Source of the DNA: GCA-003244245 sp035276605
Lineage (GTDB): Bacteria > Actinomycetota > Actinomycetes > Mycobacteriales > Pseudonocardiaceae
Length of the DNA stretch: 27,568 nt
Assembly: GCA_035276605.1 (NCBI GenBank)
Contig: DATELN010000234.1
Coordinates: 1 to 27,568, forward strand
Direction: 5' to 3'
The stretch's first letter is position 1; every line of letters begins with the position of its first letter. Shown here piece after piece: positions 8,498 to 16,257 of the stretch. A program made the translations under genes and the position numbers. Below the pieces are notes generated by a model. That model was not told the DNA's origin, ran no database searches, and saw nothing but the letters and a program-made list of their open reading frames with translations.

Positions 8498-8731
8498 ATG
8501 GAGCGCCGCTGGATGCCGGTCGTAGTCACTGCTGGGGTGGCTGCGTTACTCGCGGTCGCCGCCGTGTTCACCGCCGACCAAGCGGGCTGCGCTGAGCCGG
8601 GTACTTACGTACGGACCTCCAATGGCATCCAGCTCGTCGGAGGATGCCTCAACAGCGCCGACCTCCCTGTAGCCCCCCCGCAGCCCGTCCACCATCCCTC
8701 GCTACCCACCCACCCACCGTCCGGCGACTAG
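8498..8731 (+). CDS. Small exported or membrane-anchored hypothetical protein
   Basis: The 77-residue product begins with Arg residues and one hydrophobic helix (about residues 7-26, PVVVTAGVAALLAVAAVFTA), then a short domain with two Cys (Cys31 and Cys50) and a Pro/His-rich tail. It looks like a secreted or anchored peptide whose two Cys could form a disulphide. AGGAGG 4 nt before the ATG supports translation. It diverges from ilvA and converges with metB, with 20 bp between stops. I do not recognise the family. Confidence 0.7.
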   Translation: MERRWMPVVVTAGVAALLAVAAVFTADQAGCAEPGTYVRTSNGIQLVGGCLNSADLPVAPPQPVHHPSLPTHPPSGD

Positions 8732-8751
8732 CCCCCTCGTTTCCAGGCGCG

Positions 8752-9888
8752 CTAGCCCAGAGCGGTGAGTAGGTCGTCGACGAGGTCTTCGGCGTCTTCG
8801 ATGCCCACTGACAGGCGGATCAGGTCCGCGGGGACCTCCAGCTGGGTGCCTGCGGTGGAGGCGTGTGTCATGCGGCCCGGATGCTCGATGAGCGATTCGA
8901 CCCCGCCCAGCGATTCGGCCAGGGTAAACAGCTGGGTCCGGGCACACACCGCCAATGCGGCCGCCGCGCCTGCGCGAACGGTGAACGACACCATCCCGCC
9001 GAACCGGCGCATCTGCTTGGCAGCGACCTCGTGACCGGGATGGGTGTCCAACCCCGGATAGTGCACCGTGCCGACTGCTGGGTGTACCTGCAGCGCTGCG
9101 ACAACCCGCTCGGCGTTGTCGCTATGCCGCTCCATGCGTACCGCGAGGGTCTTGATCCCGCGTAGGGTCAGCCAGGCATCAAAGGGGCCAGGCACCGCGC
9201 CGGCACCGTTCTGCAGGAACGCCACCTGCTCGTCCACCGCGGCGTCATCGGTGACCAGCGCGCCGCCGATCACGTCGGAGTGGCCACCGAGGTACTTGGT
9301 GGTCGAATGCACCACCACGTCCGCGCCCAGCCCCAGCGGCGCCTGCAAATAGGGGGTGGCGAAGGTGTTGTCTACCACGAGACAAGCACCGGACTCGTGG
9401 GCGATTCCGGCCAGGCCCGCGATGTCCGCGATGGACAGCAACGGGTTGGTCGGCGTCTCACACCACAGCACCCGGGTAGTCGGACGCATCGCAGCGCGCA
9501 CGGCCCCGAGATCGGACTGCGACACAGCGGTGTGCTCGATCCCCCAGTGCCGGAGCACCTTGTCGATCAGCCGGAAAGTGCCGCCGTAGGCGTCGTTGGG
9601 AATGACGATGTGGTCACCGGGCCGGCAGATCGCCCGCAGCAGCACGTCGGTGGCGGCCATCCCGGACGCGAAAGCCCGCCCGTAACGGCCGCCTTCCAGC
9701 ACGGCCAGACACGTTTCCAGCGCGGTGCGAGTGGGGTTGCCGGTACGGGCGTACTCGTAGCCGGCACGCGCCTCACCCACCCCGTCTTGAGCGAAGGTTG
9801 AGGTGGCATGGATCGGCACGATTACCGACCCGGTGTGGGGATCCGGATCTTGGCCAGCGTGGATCGCGCGGGTGGCGAAACCTGTCAC
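8752..9888 (-). CDS. metB: Cystathionine gamma-synthase / gamma-lyase family PLP enzyme
   Basis: The 378-residue protein is a full-length Cys/Met metabolism PLP enzyme (PF01053). The Schiff-base lysine is Lys198 in HSTTKYLGGHSD. Tyr101 stacks on the cofactor and Asp173 in VVDNTFATPY binds the pyridine nitrogen. MetB joins O-acyl-homoserine and cysteine to form cystathionine; some actinobacterial members also act as gamma-lyases, completing reverse transsulfuration. Next to cbs, a lyase or dual role is plausible. The gene is third in the cbs - RDD - metB operon (same strand; the RDD gene stops 9 bp upstream), the order of Rv1077-Rv1079. Confidence 0.92.
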   Translation of the reverse strand: MTGFATRAIHAGQDPDPHTGSVIVPIHATSTFAQDGVGEARAGYEYARTGNPTRTALETCLAVLEGGRYGRAFASGMAATDVLLRAICRPGDHIVIPNDAYGGTFRLIDKVLRHWGIEHTAVSQSDLGAVRAAMRPTTRVLWCETPTNPLLSIADIAGLAGIAHESGACLVVDNTFATPYLQAPLGLGADVVVHSTTKYLGGHSDVIGGALVTDDAAVDEQVAFLQNGAGAVPGPFDAWLTLRGIKTLAVRMERHSDNAERVVAALQVHPAVGTVHYPGLDTHPGHEVAAKQMRRFGGMVSFTVRAGAAAALAVCARTQLFTLAESLGGVESLIEHPGRMTHASTAGTQLEVPADLIRLSVGIEDAEDLVDDLLTALG

Positions 9889-9897
9889 CCGCCCAGC

Positions 9898-10611
9898 CTA
9901 CGATCTGGGCGTGCCAGTGCGATCTTTGGTCACCGCGCCGGTGCGTACCACGATGGTTCCGAAGATCTTGTCGGCGAAGGTCTGCCGCTTGCGGTCGCAT
10001 AGCGGCCACAGGTAACCGATGCCAATGTCCACGACGTGACAGATCTGGCGAGCCAGCGCCCGACGGAAGCCCACAGGTTGACCGGTCTGGATGGAGACCA
10101 GCTTGATGCCCGCTATCCAGCGGCCGATGCTGCGGCCAGTGGTGCCTTGCAGGTAGCCGGAATTCCAGATTCCGAAGCCGACTAGTCCCAGGTACGCCAC
10201 AGCATCGATCACCGGACGCCATCCCGTGCCGTTGGTAGGCGCAGCGAAAGACACCAACAGATTCAGCGTGCTCACCGGCGCCACCCAGTCGATCAGGAAG
10301 CTGACCGCTCGGCGCCCAAAGGCCGCCAGCGGTCCGGGTATTCGAGCGGCGCTCGGGGCGGGCGGCGAGGTGGCTAGGGTGCCGGGATCGTGCTGCGGTG
10401 CCGAAACGGCCCACTGTGTTTGTCGATCATGGTGAGGAGAGAATCGTCCGAACTGCGGGGGCGGCACCAGCGGGCTGAACTGCGACGATGGCGGCTCCTC
10501 CCACGGAGGAGGCCAGTTGGGTGGCGGCGGCGGAGGTGCCGGGAACCGGGCCGCTGAGCCGGACGGTGGCTCCTGAGAGGGTTTCGGAGACCGCGGCTGG
10601 GAACTCGTCAT
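9898..10611 (-). CDS. Pro-rich RDD-domain membrane protein (Pra-like, Rv1078 position)
   Basis: From the ATG at 10611 the product is 237 residues. About 85 residues of Pro/Ser-rich, low-complexity cytosolic sequence (including PAPPPPPPNWPPPW) are followed by an RDD domain with hydrophobic helices (FLIDWVAPVSTLNLLVSF, AVAYLGLVGFGIWNSGYL) and the conserved GRSIGRWIAGIKLV region. It corresponds to the proline-rich antigen homologue between cbs and metB in mycobacteria. The frame is open back to 10677, but 10611 has a GAGGGG Shine-Dalgarno and gives a typical start. Function of RDD proteins is poorly defined; transport has been proposed for some. Confidence 0.85.
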   Translation of the reverse strand: MTSSQPRSPKPSQEPPSGSAARFPAPPPPPPNWPPPWEEPPSSQFSPLVPPPQFGRFSPHHDRQTQWAVSAPQHDPGTLATSPPAPSAARIPGPLAAFGRRAVSFLIDWVAPVSTLNLLVSFAAPTNGTGWRPVIDAVAYLGLVGFGIWNSGYLQGTTGRSIGRWIAGIKLVSIQTGQPVGFRRALARQICHVVDIGIGYLWPLCDRKRQTFADKIFGTIVVRTGAVTKDRTGTPRS

Positions 10612-10684
10612 CGGTTCGAACCCCTCACTAGGCGCGCTGGCGCAGTTGTGCGCGGTCACGCTAGCGGATCCGGTCACGCTGCGT

Positions 10685-12055
10685 TCAGCCCCCGGCTAGA
10701 AAACCCAGCACGTCCTGGCGGGTGACGACGCCCGCCGGTTTGCCGTCGATGAGAACCATCGCGCCGTCGGCGTCGGCCAGGGCTCGCATGAGCGATCCGA
10801 TCGACTCACCCCCGCCAATCGTCGGCAGCGGCGCCGCCATATGCACCTCGACCCGGTCGGCGAGTTGCGCCTCTCCGGCGAACAGGGCCTGCAGCAGAGC
10901 GCGCTCGTTGACCGCGCCGATCACCTCGGCCGCCATCACCGGCGGCTCCGCCGCGACCACCGGCAGCTGCGAGACCCCGAACTCCCGCAGGATTGTGACC
11001 ACTTCGGCCACCGTCTCATTCGGATGCGTGTGCACCAGCTTGGGAATCGCGCCGTCCTTGCCGACCAGCACGTCGGCGACCGTGGCACCAGATGAGTCGG
11101 GGGGCAGGAAACCGTGCGAGGCCATCCAGGAGTCGCTGAACACTTTGCTCAGGTAGCCGCGCCCACCATCGGGCAACAACACGACGATCACCGAGTCGGG
11201 GGCGGCCCGGCATGCCACCCGCAACGCACCAACCACCGCCATCCCGCAGGATCCGCCCAGCAACAGTCCCTCCTCCCGGGCCAGACGCCGGGTCATGGTG
11301 AACGAGTCAGCGTCCGAGACCGGGATGACCTCATCGCAGATACGGCGGTCATAGGTGCGCGGCCAGAAGTCTTCTCCGACACCTTCCACCAGGTAGGGTC
11401 GGCCGCTGCCGCCTGAGTACACCGAGCCTTCCGGATCGACACCGACGACGTGTACCCGGCCGTGGCTGACCTCCTTGAGGTAGCGCCCAGTTCCAGAGAT
11501 CGTCCCGCCGGTGCCGATGCCGGCGACGAAATGGGTGATCCGGCCTTGGGTCTGCGCCCAGAGTTCTGGGCCGGTGCTGTGGTAGTGACTGGTCGGGTTC
11601 TCCGGGTTGGAGTACTGGTCGGGCTTCCAAGCCCCGTCGATCTCCCCGGCAAGCCGGTCGGACACCGAGTAATACGAGTCGGGATGGTCAGCGGCAACGG
11701 CGGTCGGGCACACCACGACATCCGCACCGAAGGCCTTGAGTACCTCGATCTTGTCCTCACCGACCTTGTCCGGGCAGACGAACAGGCACCGGTAGCCCTT
11801 GCGTTGGGCGACCATGGCCAATCCGATACCGGTGTTTCCCGACGTCGGTTCGACAATCGTGCCACCCGGTCGCAGCTGACCGGATCGCTCCGCCGCTTCG
11901 ACCATCCGCAGCGCAATTCGGTCCTTCACGCTGCCCCCGGGGTTGAAGTACTCCACCTTTGCCAACACCAGTGGCGCGACATCCTGGGCGACGGCGTTGA
12001 GCCGCACCAGCGGGGTGTTGCCGACAAGATCGAGAATGTGCTCGGCGTAGTGCAC
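10685..12055 (-). CDS. cbs: Cystathionine beta-synthase with C-terminal CBS-domain pair
   Basis: The 456-residue enzyme condenses serine (or an activated serine) with homocysteine to cystathionine. The PLP lysine is Lys44 in GGSVKDR; TSGNTG and GTGGTISG loops bind the substrate carboxylate and cofactor phosphate. A CBS-domain pair occupies about residues 330-456. The sequence is very close to M. tuberculosis Rv1077. The open frame runs to a TTG at 12112, but homologues begin at the GTG at 12055 (HYAEHILDLVGNTPLVRLN), which has GGGAG 7 nt upstream. It heads the cbs-RDD-metB operon and is divergent from the SGNH esterase gene. Confidence 0.94.
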   Translation of the reverse strand: MHYAEHILDLVGNTPLVRLNAVAQDVAPLVLAKVEYFNPGGSVKDRIALRMVEAAERSGQLRPGGTIVEPTSGNTGIGLAMVAQRKGYRCLFVCPDKVGEDKIEVLKAFGADVVVCPTAVAADHPDSYYSVSDRLAGEIDGAWKPDQYSNPENPTSHYHSTGPELWAQTQGRITHFVAGIGTGGTISGTGRYLKEVSHGRVHVVGVDPEGSVYSGGSGRPYLVEGVGEDFWPRTYDRRICDEVIPVSDADSFTMTRRLAREEGLLLGGSCGMAVVGALRVACRAAPDSVIVVLLPDGGRGYLSKVFSDSWMASHGFLPPDSSGATVADVLVGKDGAIPKLVHTHPNETVAEVVTILREFGVSQLPVVAAEPPVMAAEVIGAVNERALLQALFAGEAQLADRVEVHMAAPLPTIGGGESIGSLMRALADADGAMVLIDGKPAGVVTRQDVLGFLAGG

Positions 12056-12172
12056 GTCAGATCTCCCGTTTGGGCTGCTCACGCTGGCCTGCAGCAGGCT
12101 GCCGAGCGTCAAGGCGTATATCAGAAGTATGAAGGTCGCCCGCGCGGCGCGGCGTCGAGGAGGTCTTCAAAG

Positions 12173-13015
12173 ATGCACCATCTGTTACGCACGACAGCGG
12201 TCGTGGTCGGTGCTACCGGCGCGACGGTGGGCGCGGCGTACGGCATGCTCAGCCGGCAGGGACGCCGGGTACGCCGCAGCATCGTTATTCCGGGCTGGCG
12301 TCCGTTTCTGGCAGATGGGGTGTACTTGCCCGACATGACTGGCCCGCACCCATCGGCCACTGTCGATCTGTCGGGTCTTGTCCGGATGGCGATGCTTGGC
12401 GACTCGCTGGCGGCCGGGCTCGGTGTGGACGGGGCCGAGCAGCTACCCGGCGCGGTGCTCGCGCGGGGACTTGCCCGGGACTGCGGCCGACCGGTTCAGC
12501 TGGACACCGTCGCGATCTGCGGCTGCACCAGCCGCCGGCTTGGTGAGCAGGTGGATACCGTCCTGGTCGATCCCCCGCACATCGCCGTCATCATGATCGG
12601 CGCCAATGATGTGACCCGGCGCATCCCGCCGTGGGAGTCGGCGAAACTGCTCGGCGACGCAGTATGTAGATTGCGCGGCGCGGGCATCACGGTGATCGTG
12701 GGCACCTGCCCGGATCTCGGCACGATACGCTCGATCCCTCAGCCACTGCGCACCCTGGCGCATACGTCCAGCCTGACGCTGGCCCGCATGCAGCGGGAGG
12801 CGATAGGCCGAGCCGGCGGCATCACCGTGCCCCTAGCCCAGCTGCTCGCCCATCACTTCCTCGCCCAGCCCGACACGCTGTTCGGGCGAGATCACTACCA
12901 CCCGTCCTCGGCTGGATACGCGGCCGCCTGCACCGTCCTGCTGCCCGTACTCTGTTCCGCCCTTCGGGATGGGTGCTCTTCAAGTACCACCAACCCGTCG
13001 TTTCGAGGTCCGTAA
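12173..13015 (+). CDS. SGNH/GDSL-family esterase with N-terminal membrane anchor (Rv1075c-like)
   Basis: The 280-residue protein has a hydrophobic N-terminal segment (about residues 8-25), suggesting export or anchoring, and an SGNH hydrolase domain. Block I is MLGDSLAAG with the nucleophile Ser, block III is MIGANDVT with the oxyanion Asn, and block V is GRDHYHPSSAGY with the Asp-x-x-His pair. Such enzymes hydrolyse acyl esters; Rv1075c is the positional homologue. ATG 12173 is chosen because AGGAGG lies 9 nt upstream; the longer frame from 11450 is antisense to cbs. The last residues (after about 266) are encoded inside an inverted-repeat element and may be an altered C-terminus. Confidence 0.88.
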   Translation: MHHLLRTTAVVVGATGATVGAAYGMLSRQGRRVRRSIVIPGWRPFLADGVYLPDMTGPHPSATVDLSGLVRMAMLGDSLAAGLGVDGAEQLPGAVLARGLARDCGRPVQLDTVAICGCTSRRLGEQVDTVLVDPPHIAVIMIGANDVTRRIPPWESAKLLGDAVCRLRGAGITVIVGTCPDLGTIRSIPQPLRTLAHTSSLTLARMQREAIGRAGGITVPLAQLLAHHFLAQPDTLFGRDHYHPSSAGYAAACTVLLPVLCSALRDGCSSSTTNPSFRGP

Positions 13016-13149
13016 CCGCTACCAACGTGGGCGCCGCGATAAGTGCGGCCGGCGCCGGGGGTGCACCCGCGATAGATGCAGCCGCAGTCAGATGCAGTTG
13101 GTAGCTGTTATGGGCAGGCCAAACCGGGGTTGGCGGTACTTGAAGGGCA
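12974..13149. repeat. 176-bp nested inverted repeat (MITE-like or long hairpin)
   Basis: The outer arms 12974-12996 and 13127-13149 are inverted copies over 23 nt with two mismatches, sharing the core CTTCAAGTACC. The inner arms GCTACCAAC (13018-13026) and GTTGGTAGC (13097-13105) are perfect and share exactly the same centre (13061.5). The interior also has an imperfect direct repeat (CCGCGATA at 13034 and 13067, 18 nt with three transitions) and a GGGTGCACCC palindrome near the centre. The left arm lies inside the 3' end of the esterase ORF. Confidence 0.7.
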
Positions 13150-13157
13150 GCACACCA

Positions 13158-13193
13158 ACGGGCCCGGCCACCCACGTGGGAGACCGGGCCCGT
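13158..13193 (-). terminator. Strong GC hairpin after the Bax-inhibitor-like gene
   Basis: ACGGGCCCGG (13158-13167) pairs perfectly with CCGGGCCCGT (13184-13193). The 16-nt loop itself holds the palindrome CCCACGTGGG (13171-13180). It lies 16 bp past the stop of the minus-strand gene at 13209. There is no T-run, as is common for actinobacterial terminators. It can act in both directions between two convergent genes. Confidence 0.65.
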
Positions 13194-13208
13194 GCAGCGG
13201 TAGCGCCG

Positions 13209-13988
13209 CTAGTCGTTCTGGAAGTAGGACAGCAGCCGCAGGATCTCCAGGTACAGCCAGACCAGGGTGACTGTGAGACCGAAGGCGATGTACCACGCGG
13301 TCTTCTCCGGTGCGCCAGCCCGGATCGCCTGGTCAGCAGCGTCGAAGTCCAAGAGGAAGCTGAACGCCGCAATGCCGATGCATACCAGGCTGAAAACGAT
13401 CGCCAGTGTGCCACCGCTGCGCAGACCGAGGCCGACACCATGGGTGAAGAAACCCGCGATGAGGTTCACGATCATCAGGCCGACGACCCCGATCAGGGCA
13501 CCGGTCAGCCACTTGGTGAACCGGGGTGTGACCTTCACCGCGCCGGTCTTGTACACCACCAGCATCCCGGCGAACACCAGCACGGTGCCGGTGATGGCCT
13601 CGATGACGATGGAGTTGCTGCCCGTGCGCTGTGCCACATACGTGCCGATGGCGCCGCTGATCCCGCCGAGAAAGACTCCCTCGACCGCGGCATAGGCGAG
13701 GATCAGGGGTGGGCTGATCGCCTTCTTAAAGATGATCACCATAGCGAGCACGAAACCGACCAGTGCAGCGGGCAGCGTCAGCCCCCACAGCCCGCTGAGG
13801 TAGGTGGCCGCGCCAGTGGCGATCAACACTGCCAGCGTGATGCTGGTCTTGGTAACCACATCATCGACCGTCATCGGTCGCGTGGTCGAGAGTGCGCCGC
13901 CATAACGTTCCGGCGCCGAGTCGAAGCCCGCATAACCGCCGCCCCCTACGGGGAGATTGCGGAATGCGGGGTTACTGGTGGAGCGCAC
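13209..13988 (-). CDS. Bax inhibitor-1 / YccA-family multi-pass membrane protein
   Basis: The 259-residue protein has about 40 soluble N-terminal residues, then seven predicted transmembrane helices, including IISPPLILAY-type signatures (KKAISPPLILAYAAVEG) and a last helix with the conserved Asp (LLDFDAAD). This is the actinobacterial BI-1-like / YccA branch. Related proteins bind FtsH protease (YccA) or leak Ca2+ (BsYetJ); which applies here is unknown. Start is GTG 13988, preceded by GGAGG with 7 nt spacing. It converges with the esterase gene across the repeat and hairpin. Confidence 0.88.
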   Translation of the reverse strand: MRSTSNPAFRNLPVGGGGYAGFDSAPERYGGALSTTRPMTVDDVVTKTSITLAVLIATGAATYLSGLWGLTLPAALVGFVLAMVIIFKKAISPPLILAYAAVEGVFLGGISGAIGTYVAQRTGSNSIVIEAITGTVLVFAGMLVVYKTGAVKVTPRFTKWLTGALIGVVGLMIVNLIAGFFTHGVGLGLRSGGTLAIVFSLVCIGIAAFSFLLDFDAADQAIRAGAPEKTAWYIAFGLTVTLVWLYLEILRLLSYFQND

Positions 13989-14194
13989 CGTGTTCCCTCC
14001 TGGTGGGCAGTGCTAGCCGTCACCGAGTTCAACGCGCCTGTGGCAGGTCCGGTTCCCGGTCAGGCGACCCGGATCTTGCCGATGTCAGATGACCTACCGA
14101 CAAGCGAGCGCAATCGTCGCGCGTTACTGTGCGCAAAGAAGGCGAGACAACGCACCCGGACCCGGATCGCGCCCAGATCTACATGGAGGTACCG

Positions 14195-14347
14195 ATGGAC
14201 TGGTGGGGCTGGGTGATCCTCGCGGTCGTCGTATTGTTGATCTTGATCATCCTCGCGGTGGTAGTGCAGCGCAGGAGACGGCGCGGCGGCGTGATCGGCT
14301 TGGGCGGCCCCGGCGCGGCCAGCTCACGCCGCAATAATCGGCGATGA
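14195..14347 (+). CDS. 50-residue single-pass membrane peptide
   Basis: The peptide starts MDWWGW, has one long hydrophobic helix (about residues 6-25) and a strongly basic tail with a run of five Arg, so the C-terminus is likely cytosolic. ATG 14195 is chosen because GGAGG lies 5 nt upstream; the open frame extends to GTG 14129 but with an unlikely N-terminus. Its stop overlaps the ATG of the PRC-barrel gene (ATGA, 14344-14347), so it is translationally coupled to it. Function unknown; perhaps a membrane tether for the PRC-barrel proteins. Confidence 0.78.
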   Translation: MDWWGWVILAVVVLLILIILAVVVQRRRRRGGVIGLGGPGAASSRRNNRR

Positions 14348-14931
14348 CCACACCGATGCCGGCGCTCGTGCTGCGGGCCAGCGAAGTGATCGGCCGCCCG
14401 GTGGTCACCCTCAGTGGTGAGCTTGTCGCCGAGGTCAAGGACGTCGTATTCGAGCGCACCGGCGGTCGCATCGCTGGCTTCACGCTGCGAAATCCCGGAC
14501 TGTTCAGCCGCTCGCGCAAGGATTCGCTGCCCTGGGCAGGAGTGCACGGGTTAGGCCGGGATGCCGTGATGGTGGCCGACGAGACGGTGTTCGTCGCGAC
14601 TAAGGAACTCGCGCCGCGCAAACAAGCCCGGAAAGCGGACGTGCTGCAGGATCGGGTGCTCACCGACACTGGGCGAGACCTCGGCCGCGTGGTTGATGTC
14701 GTCCTGCACGGCGGAACCAGCTTAGAGGTGGTGGGTTACGAGGTGGAGGCCAGCGAGACGCTCGGCACCGCCGGGCAGCGGGTACTGATCCCGTTGCCCG
14801 ACACGGTGGCGGTCTCCGGCGAGCACCTGATCGTGCCCGCGGCGGCCACTGAATTCGTCTCTGACGATCTGGCTGGGTTCGGCGCGGCGGTGGATGCCTT
14901 TCGCAGCCGGCTGCGGGAGGGCGCCAGCTGA
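14344..14931 (+). CDS. PRC-barrel domain protein (two PRC repeats)
   Basis: The 195-residue protein carries two PRC-barrel-like units: residues about 8-85 (LRASEVIGRPVVTLSGELVA start) and about 97-165 (VLQDRVLTDTGRDLGRVVDV start). PRC barrels are small beta-barrels found in RimM, photosynthetic reaction-centre H subunits and many stress or envelope proteins; they bind partners rather than catalyse. It overlaps the upstream peptide gene by 4 nt and the downstream PRC gene by 1 nt (TGATG), forming a tight three-gene operon. No signal peptide is seen. Confidence 0.82.
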   Translation: MTTPMPALVLRASEVIGRPVVTLSGELVAEVKDVVFERTGGRIAGFTLRNPGLFSRSRKDSLPWAGVHGLGRDAVMVADETVFVATKELAPRKQARKADVLQDRVLTDTGRDLGRVVDVVLHGGTSLEVVGYEVEASETLGTAGQRVLIPLPDTVAVSGEHLIVPAAATEFVSDDLAGFGAAVDAFRSRLREGAS

Positions 14932-15365
14932 TGCTGTTCAGTCAGGCACGCAAGCACACCGTAGTGAGCACCGCCACCGCAACCCGGGTGGCCAGGGTGG
15001 AGGGTTTTGTAGTACTGCCTGGACCAGCCAGGGTGGCGCTGTTGCGGTTGGGCAAGGTCAGCGGCGCCGGCACTTTGCTTGCCTGGGATGACGTGCAAGG
15101 CTTCGGCCCCGACGCGGTGACGGTCGCTTCTGACGCCGTGCTCCGGCCGGCCCGCGACCAGTTGGAGCAGCGGGCCGAAAACAACGACCTGGAGATCCTG
15201 GGCAAGCGAGTGCTGTCCGAACAGGGCACGCAACTCGGCACGATTACAGATGTGGACTTCGATCCGGAGACGGGTGCGGTGACCTTACTGATCACCAAGA
15301 CAGAGACCATCTCCGGGCAACGGCTGATCGGCCTGGGCGGCTATGCAGCCGTCGTATCGGCCTAG
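14931..15365 (+). CDS. Second PRC-barrel domain protein
   Basis: The 144-residue product has an N-terminal PRC-like strand set and a clearer PRC barrel at about residues 85-140 (ILGKRVLSEQGTQLGTITDVD). It looks like a diverged duplicate of the protein encoded just upstream, with which it overlaps by one nucleotide. Its last 81 nt overlap the 3' end of the STAS-HATPase gene on the other strand. Function unknown. Confidence 0.8.
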   Translation: MLFSQARKHTVVSTATATRVARVEGFVVLPGPARVALLRLGKVSGAGTLLAWDDVQGFGPDAVTVASDAVLRPARDQLEQRAENNDLEILGKRVLSEQGTQLGTITDVDFDPETGAVTLLITKTETISGQRLIGLGGYAAVVSA

Positions 15366-16121
15366 GGACAGGTTGGCCCAAATCGTTTTGCCGTCCGGAT
15401 GAGGGTCTACGTTCCAAGCCGACGCCAGCGCGGCCACCAGATGCAAACCGCGCCCGCGGCGCGCGCCAATGTCAATCGGTCTTGGCCGTGGGACAGGCGC
15501 TGGCCGGTAGTCCCGAACCGAGATGCGAACCACCGCTCCGGTGTAGGTGATGGTGAGCCGACTGGAGCTGTGGGCGTGCTCGACGGCATTGCTTACCAGC
15601 TCGCTGGCCACCAGCTCGGCCGTTTCGCAGACGTCTTGCGGCAGCGACCAGGCTGTGCAGGCGTCCCGCACCAGCATTCTTCCGGCCGCCGCGGCGCTGG
15701 AGTGCATCGGTAGGTCATGGTGCTGCCGTACCTGCGGGGGCCGCTGTTCCAGCAGCGCACGGGCCGAGACGAGGTCTTCGGCAAGTGGCACGGTTTCCAC
15801 GATTCGCACCGCGGCAAGCGCCGAGCGTAAGGCAGCATCGGCGCCGAAAAGAACCAGCCGCGCTGACGGCCAACCGCCCGCAGCGGCCACCGCTGTCGAG
15901 AAGACGGTGAGGAAAGACCTTTGCATGCAGTACAGGCGTGACACGTCGATCAGGACACGGCCGGTGCGGGCCATGGACTTGACGATGGACTCGCGGACCC
16001 GTGCGCTACTTCGCAGGGAAAGCCGGCCACGCAGCCGCAATACCACGCAGTCGAGTTCGTCACCAACATCGATGACGACCTCATGCCGCAGCGGCACCAC
16101 CGGGCTGGAATGTGCACACAT
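15285..16121 (-). CDS. STAS - HATPase_c fusion (anti-sigma antagonist fused to RsbW-like kinase)
   Basis: The N-terminal part (about residues 12-120) is a STAS fold like RsbV/SpoIIAA, but the usual phospho-acceptor motif DSSGL is replaced by MQRSF, so phosphorylation there is uncertain. The C-terminal part (about 135-255) is an RsbW/SpoIIAB-type GHKL ATPase: N-box ELVASELVSNAVEHA and a G2-like RRGRGLHLV. The G1 aspartate region is VRDYRPAPVPRP, poorly conserved. Fusion suggests a self-contained partner switch controlling a sigma factor. Start ATG 16121 has no good Shine-Dalgarno, so the N-terminus is uncertain. It is divergent from the CheB gene, and its tail overlaps the PRC gene by 81 nt. 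Confidence 0.82.
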   Translation of the reverse strand: MCAHSSPVVPLRHEVVIDVGDELDCVVLRLRGRLSLRSSARVRESIVKSMARTGRVLIDVSRLYCMQRSFLTVFSTAVAAAGGWPSARLVLFGADAALRSALAAVRIVETVPLAEDLVSARALLEQRPPQVRQHHDLPMHSSAAAAGRMLVRDACTAWSLPQDVCETAELVASELVSNAVEHAHSSSRLTITYTGAVVRISVRDYRPAPVPRPRPIDIGARRGRGLHLVAALASAWNVDPHPDGKTIWANLSLGRYDGCIAAQADQPLPGDGLCLGDQ

Positions 16122-16257
16122 GGTCTACTGAGTGAACCACGATTTAGCTCAAGCTGCCTGGTGACCATTTGGGCGACGTGTCGGCTGGTATCCGCAATAT
16201 AAGAGGATGATGCTGGCAGTGGCCATCTGGCTGCAACCACCGAGCAGGCGGGAACCC

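Noticed and set aside
10608..10640. tRNA T-arm-like GGTTCGAACC
   Set aside because: The flanking bases do not form a T-stem on either strand and no acceptor or anticodon arm fits; no tRNA (including tRNA-Sec) was found by eye.
11450..12172. N-terminal extension of the SGNH esterase frame
   Set aside because: It is antisense to cbs; the ATG at 12173 has its own Shine-Dalgarno and hydrophobic N-terminus.
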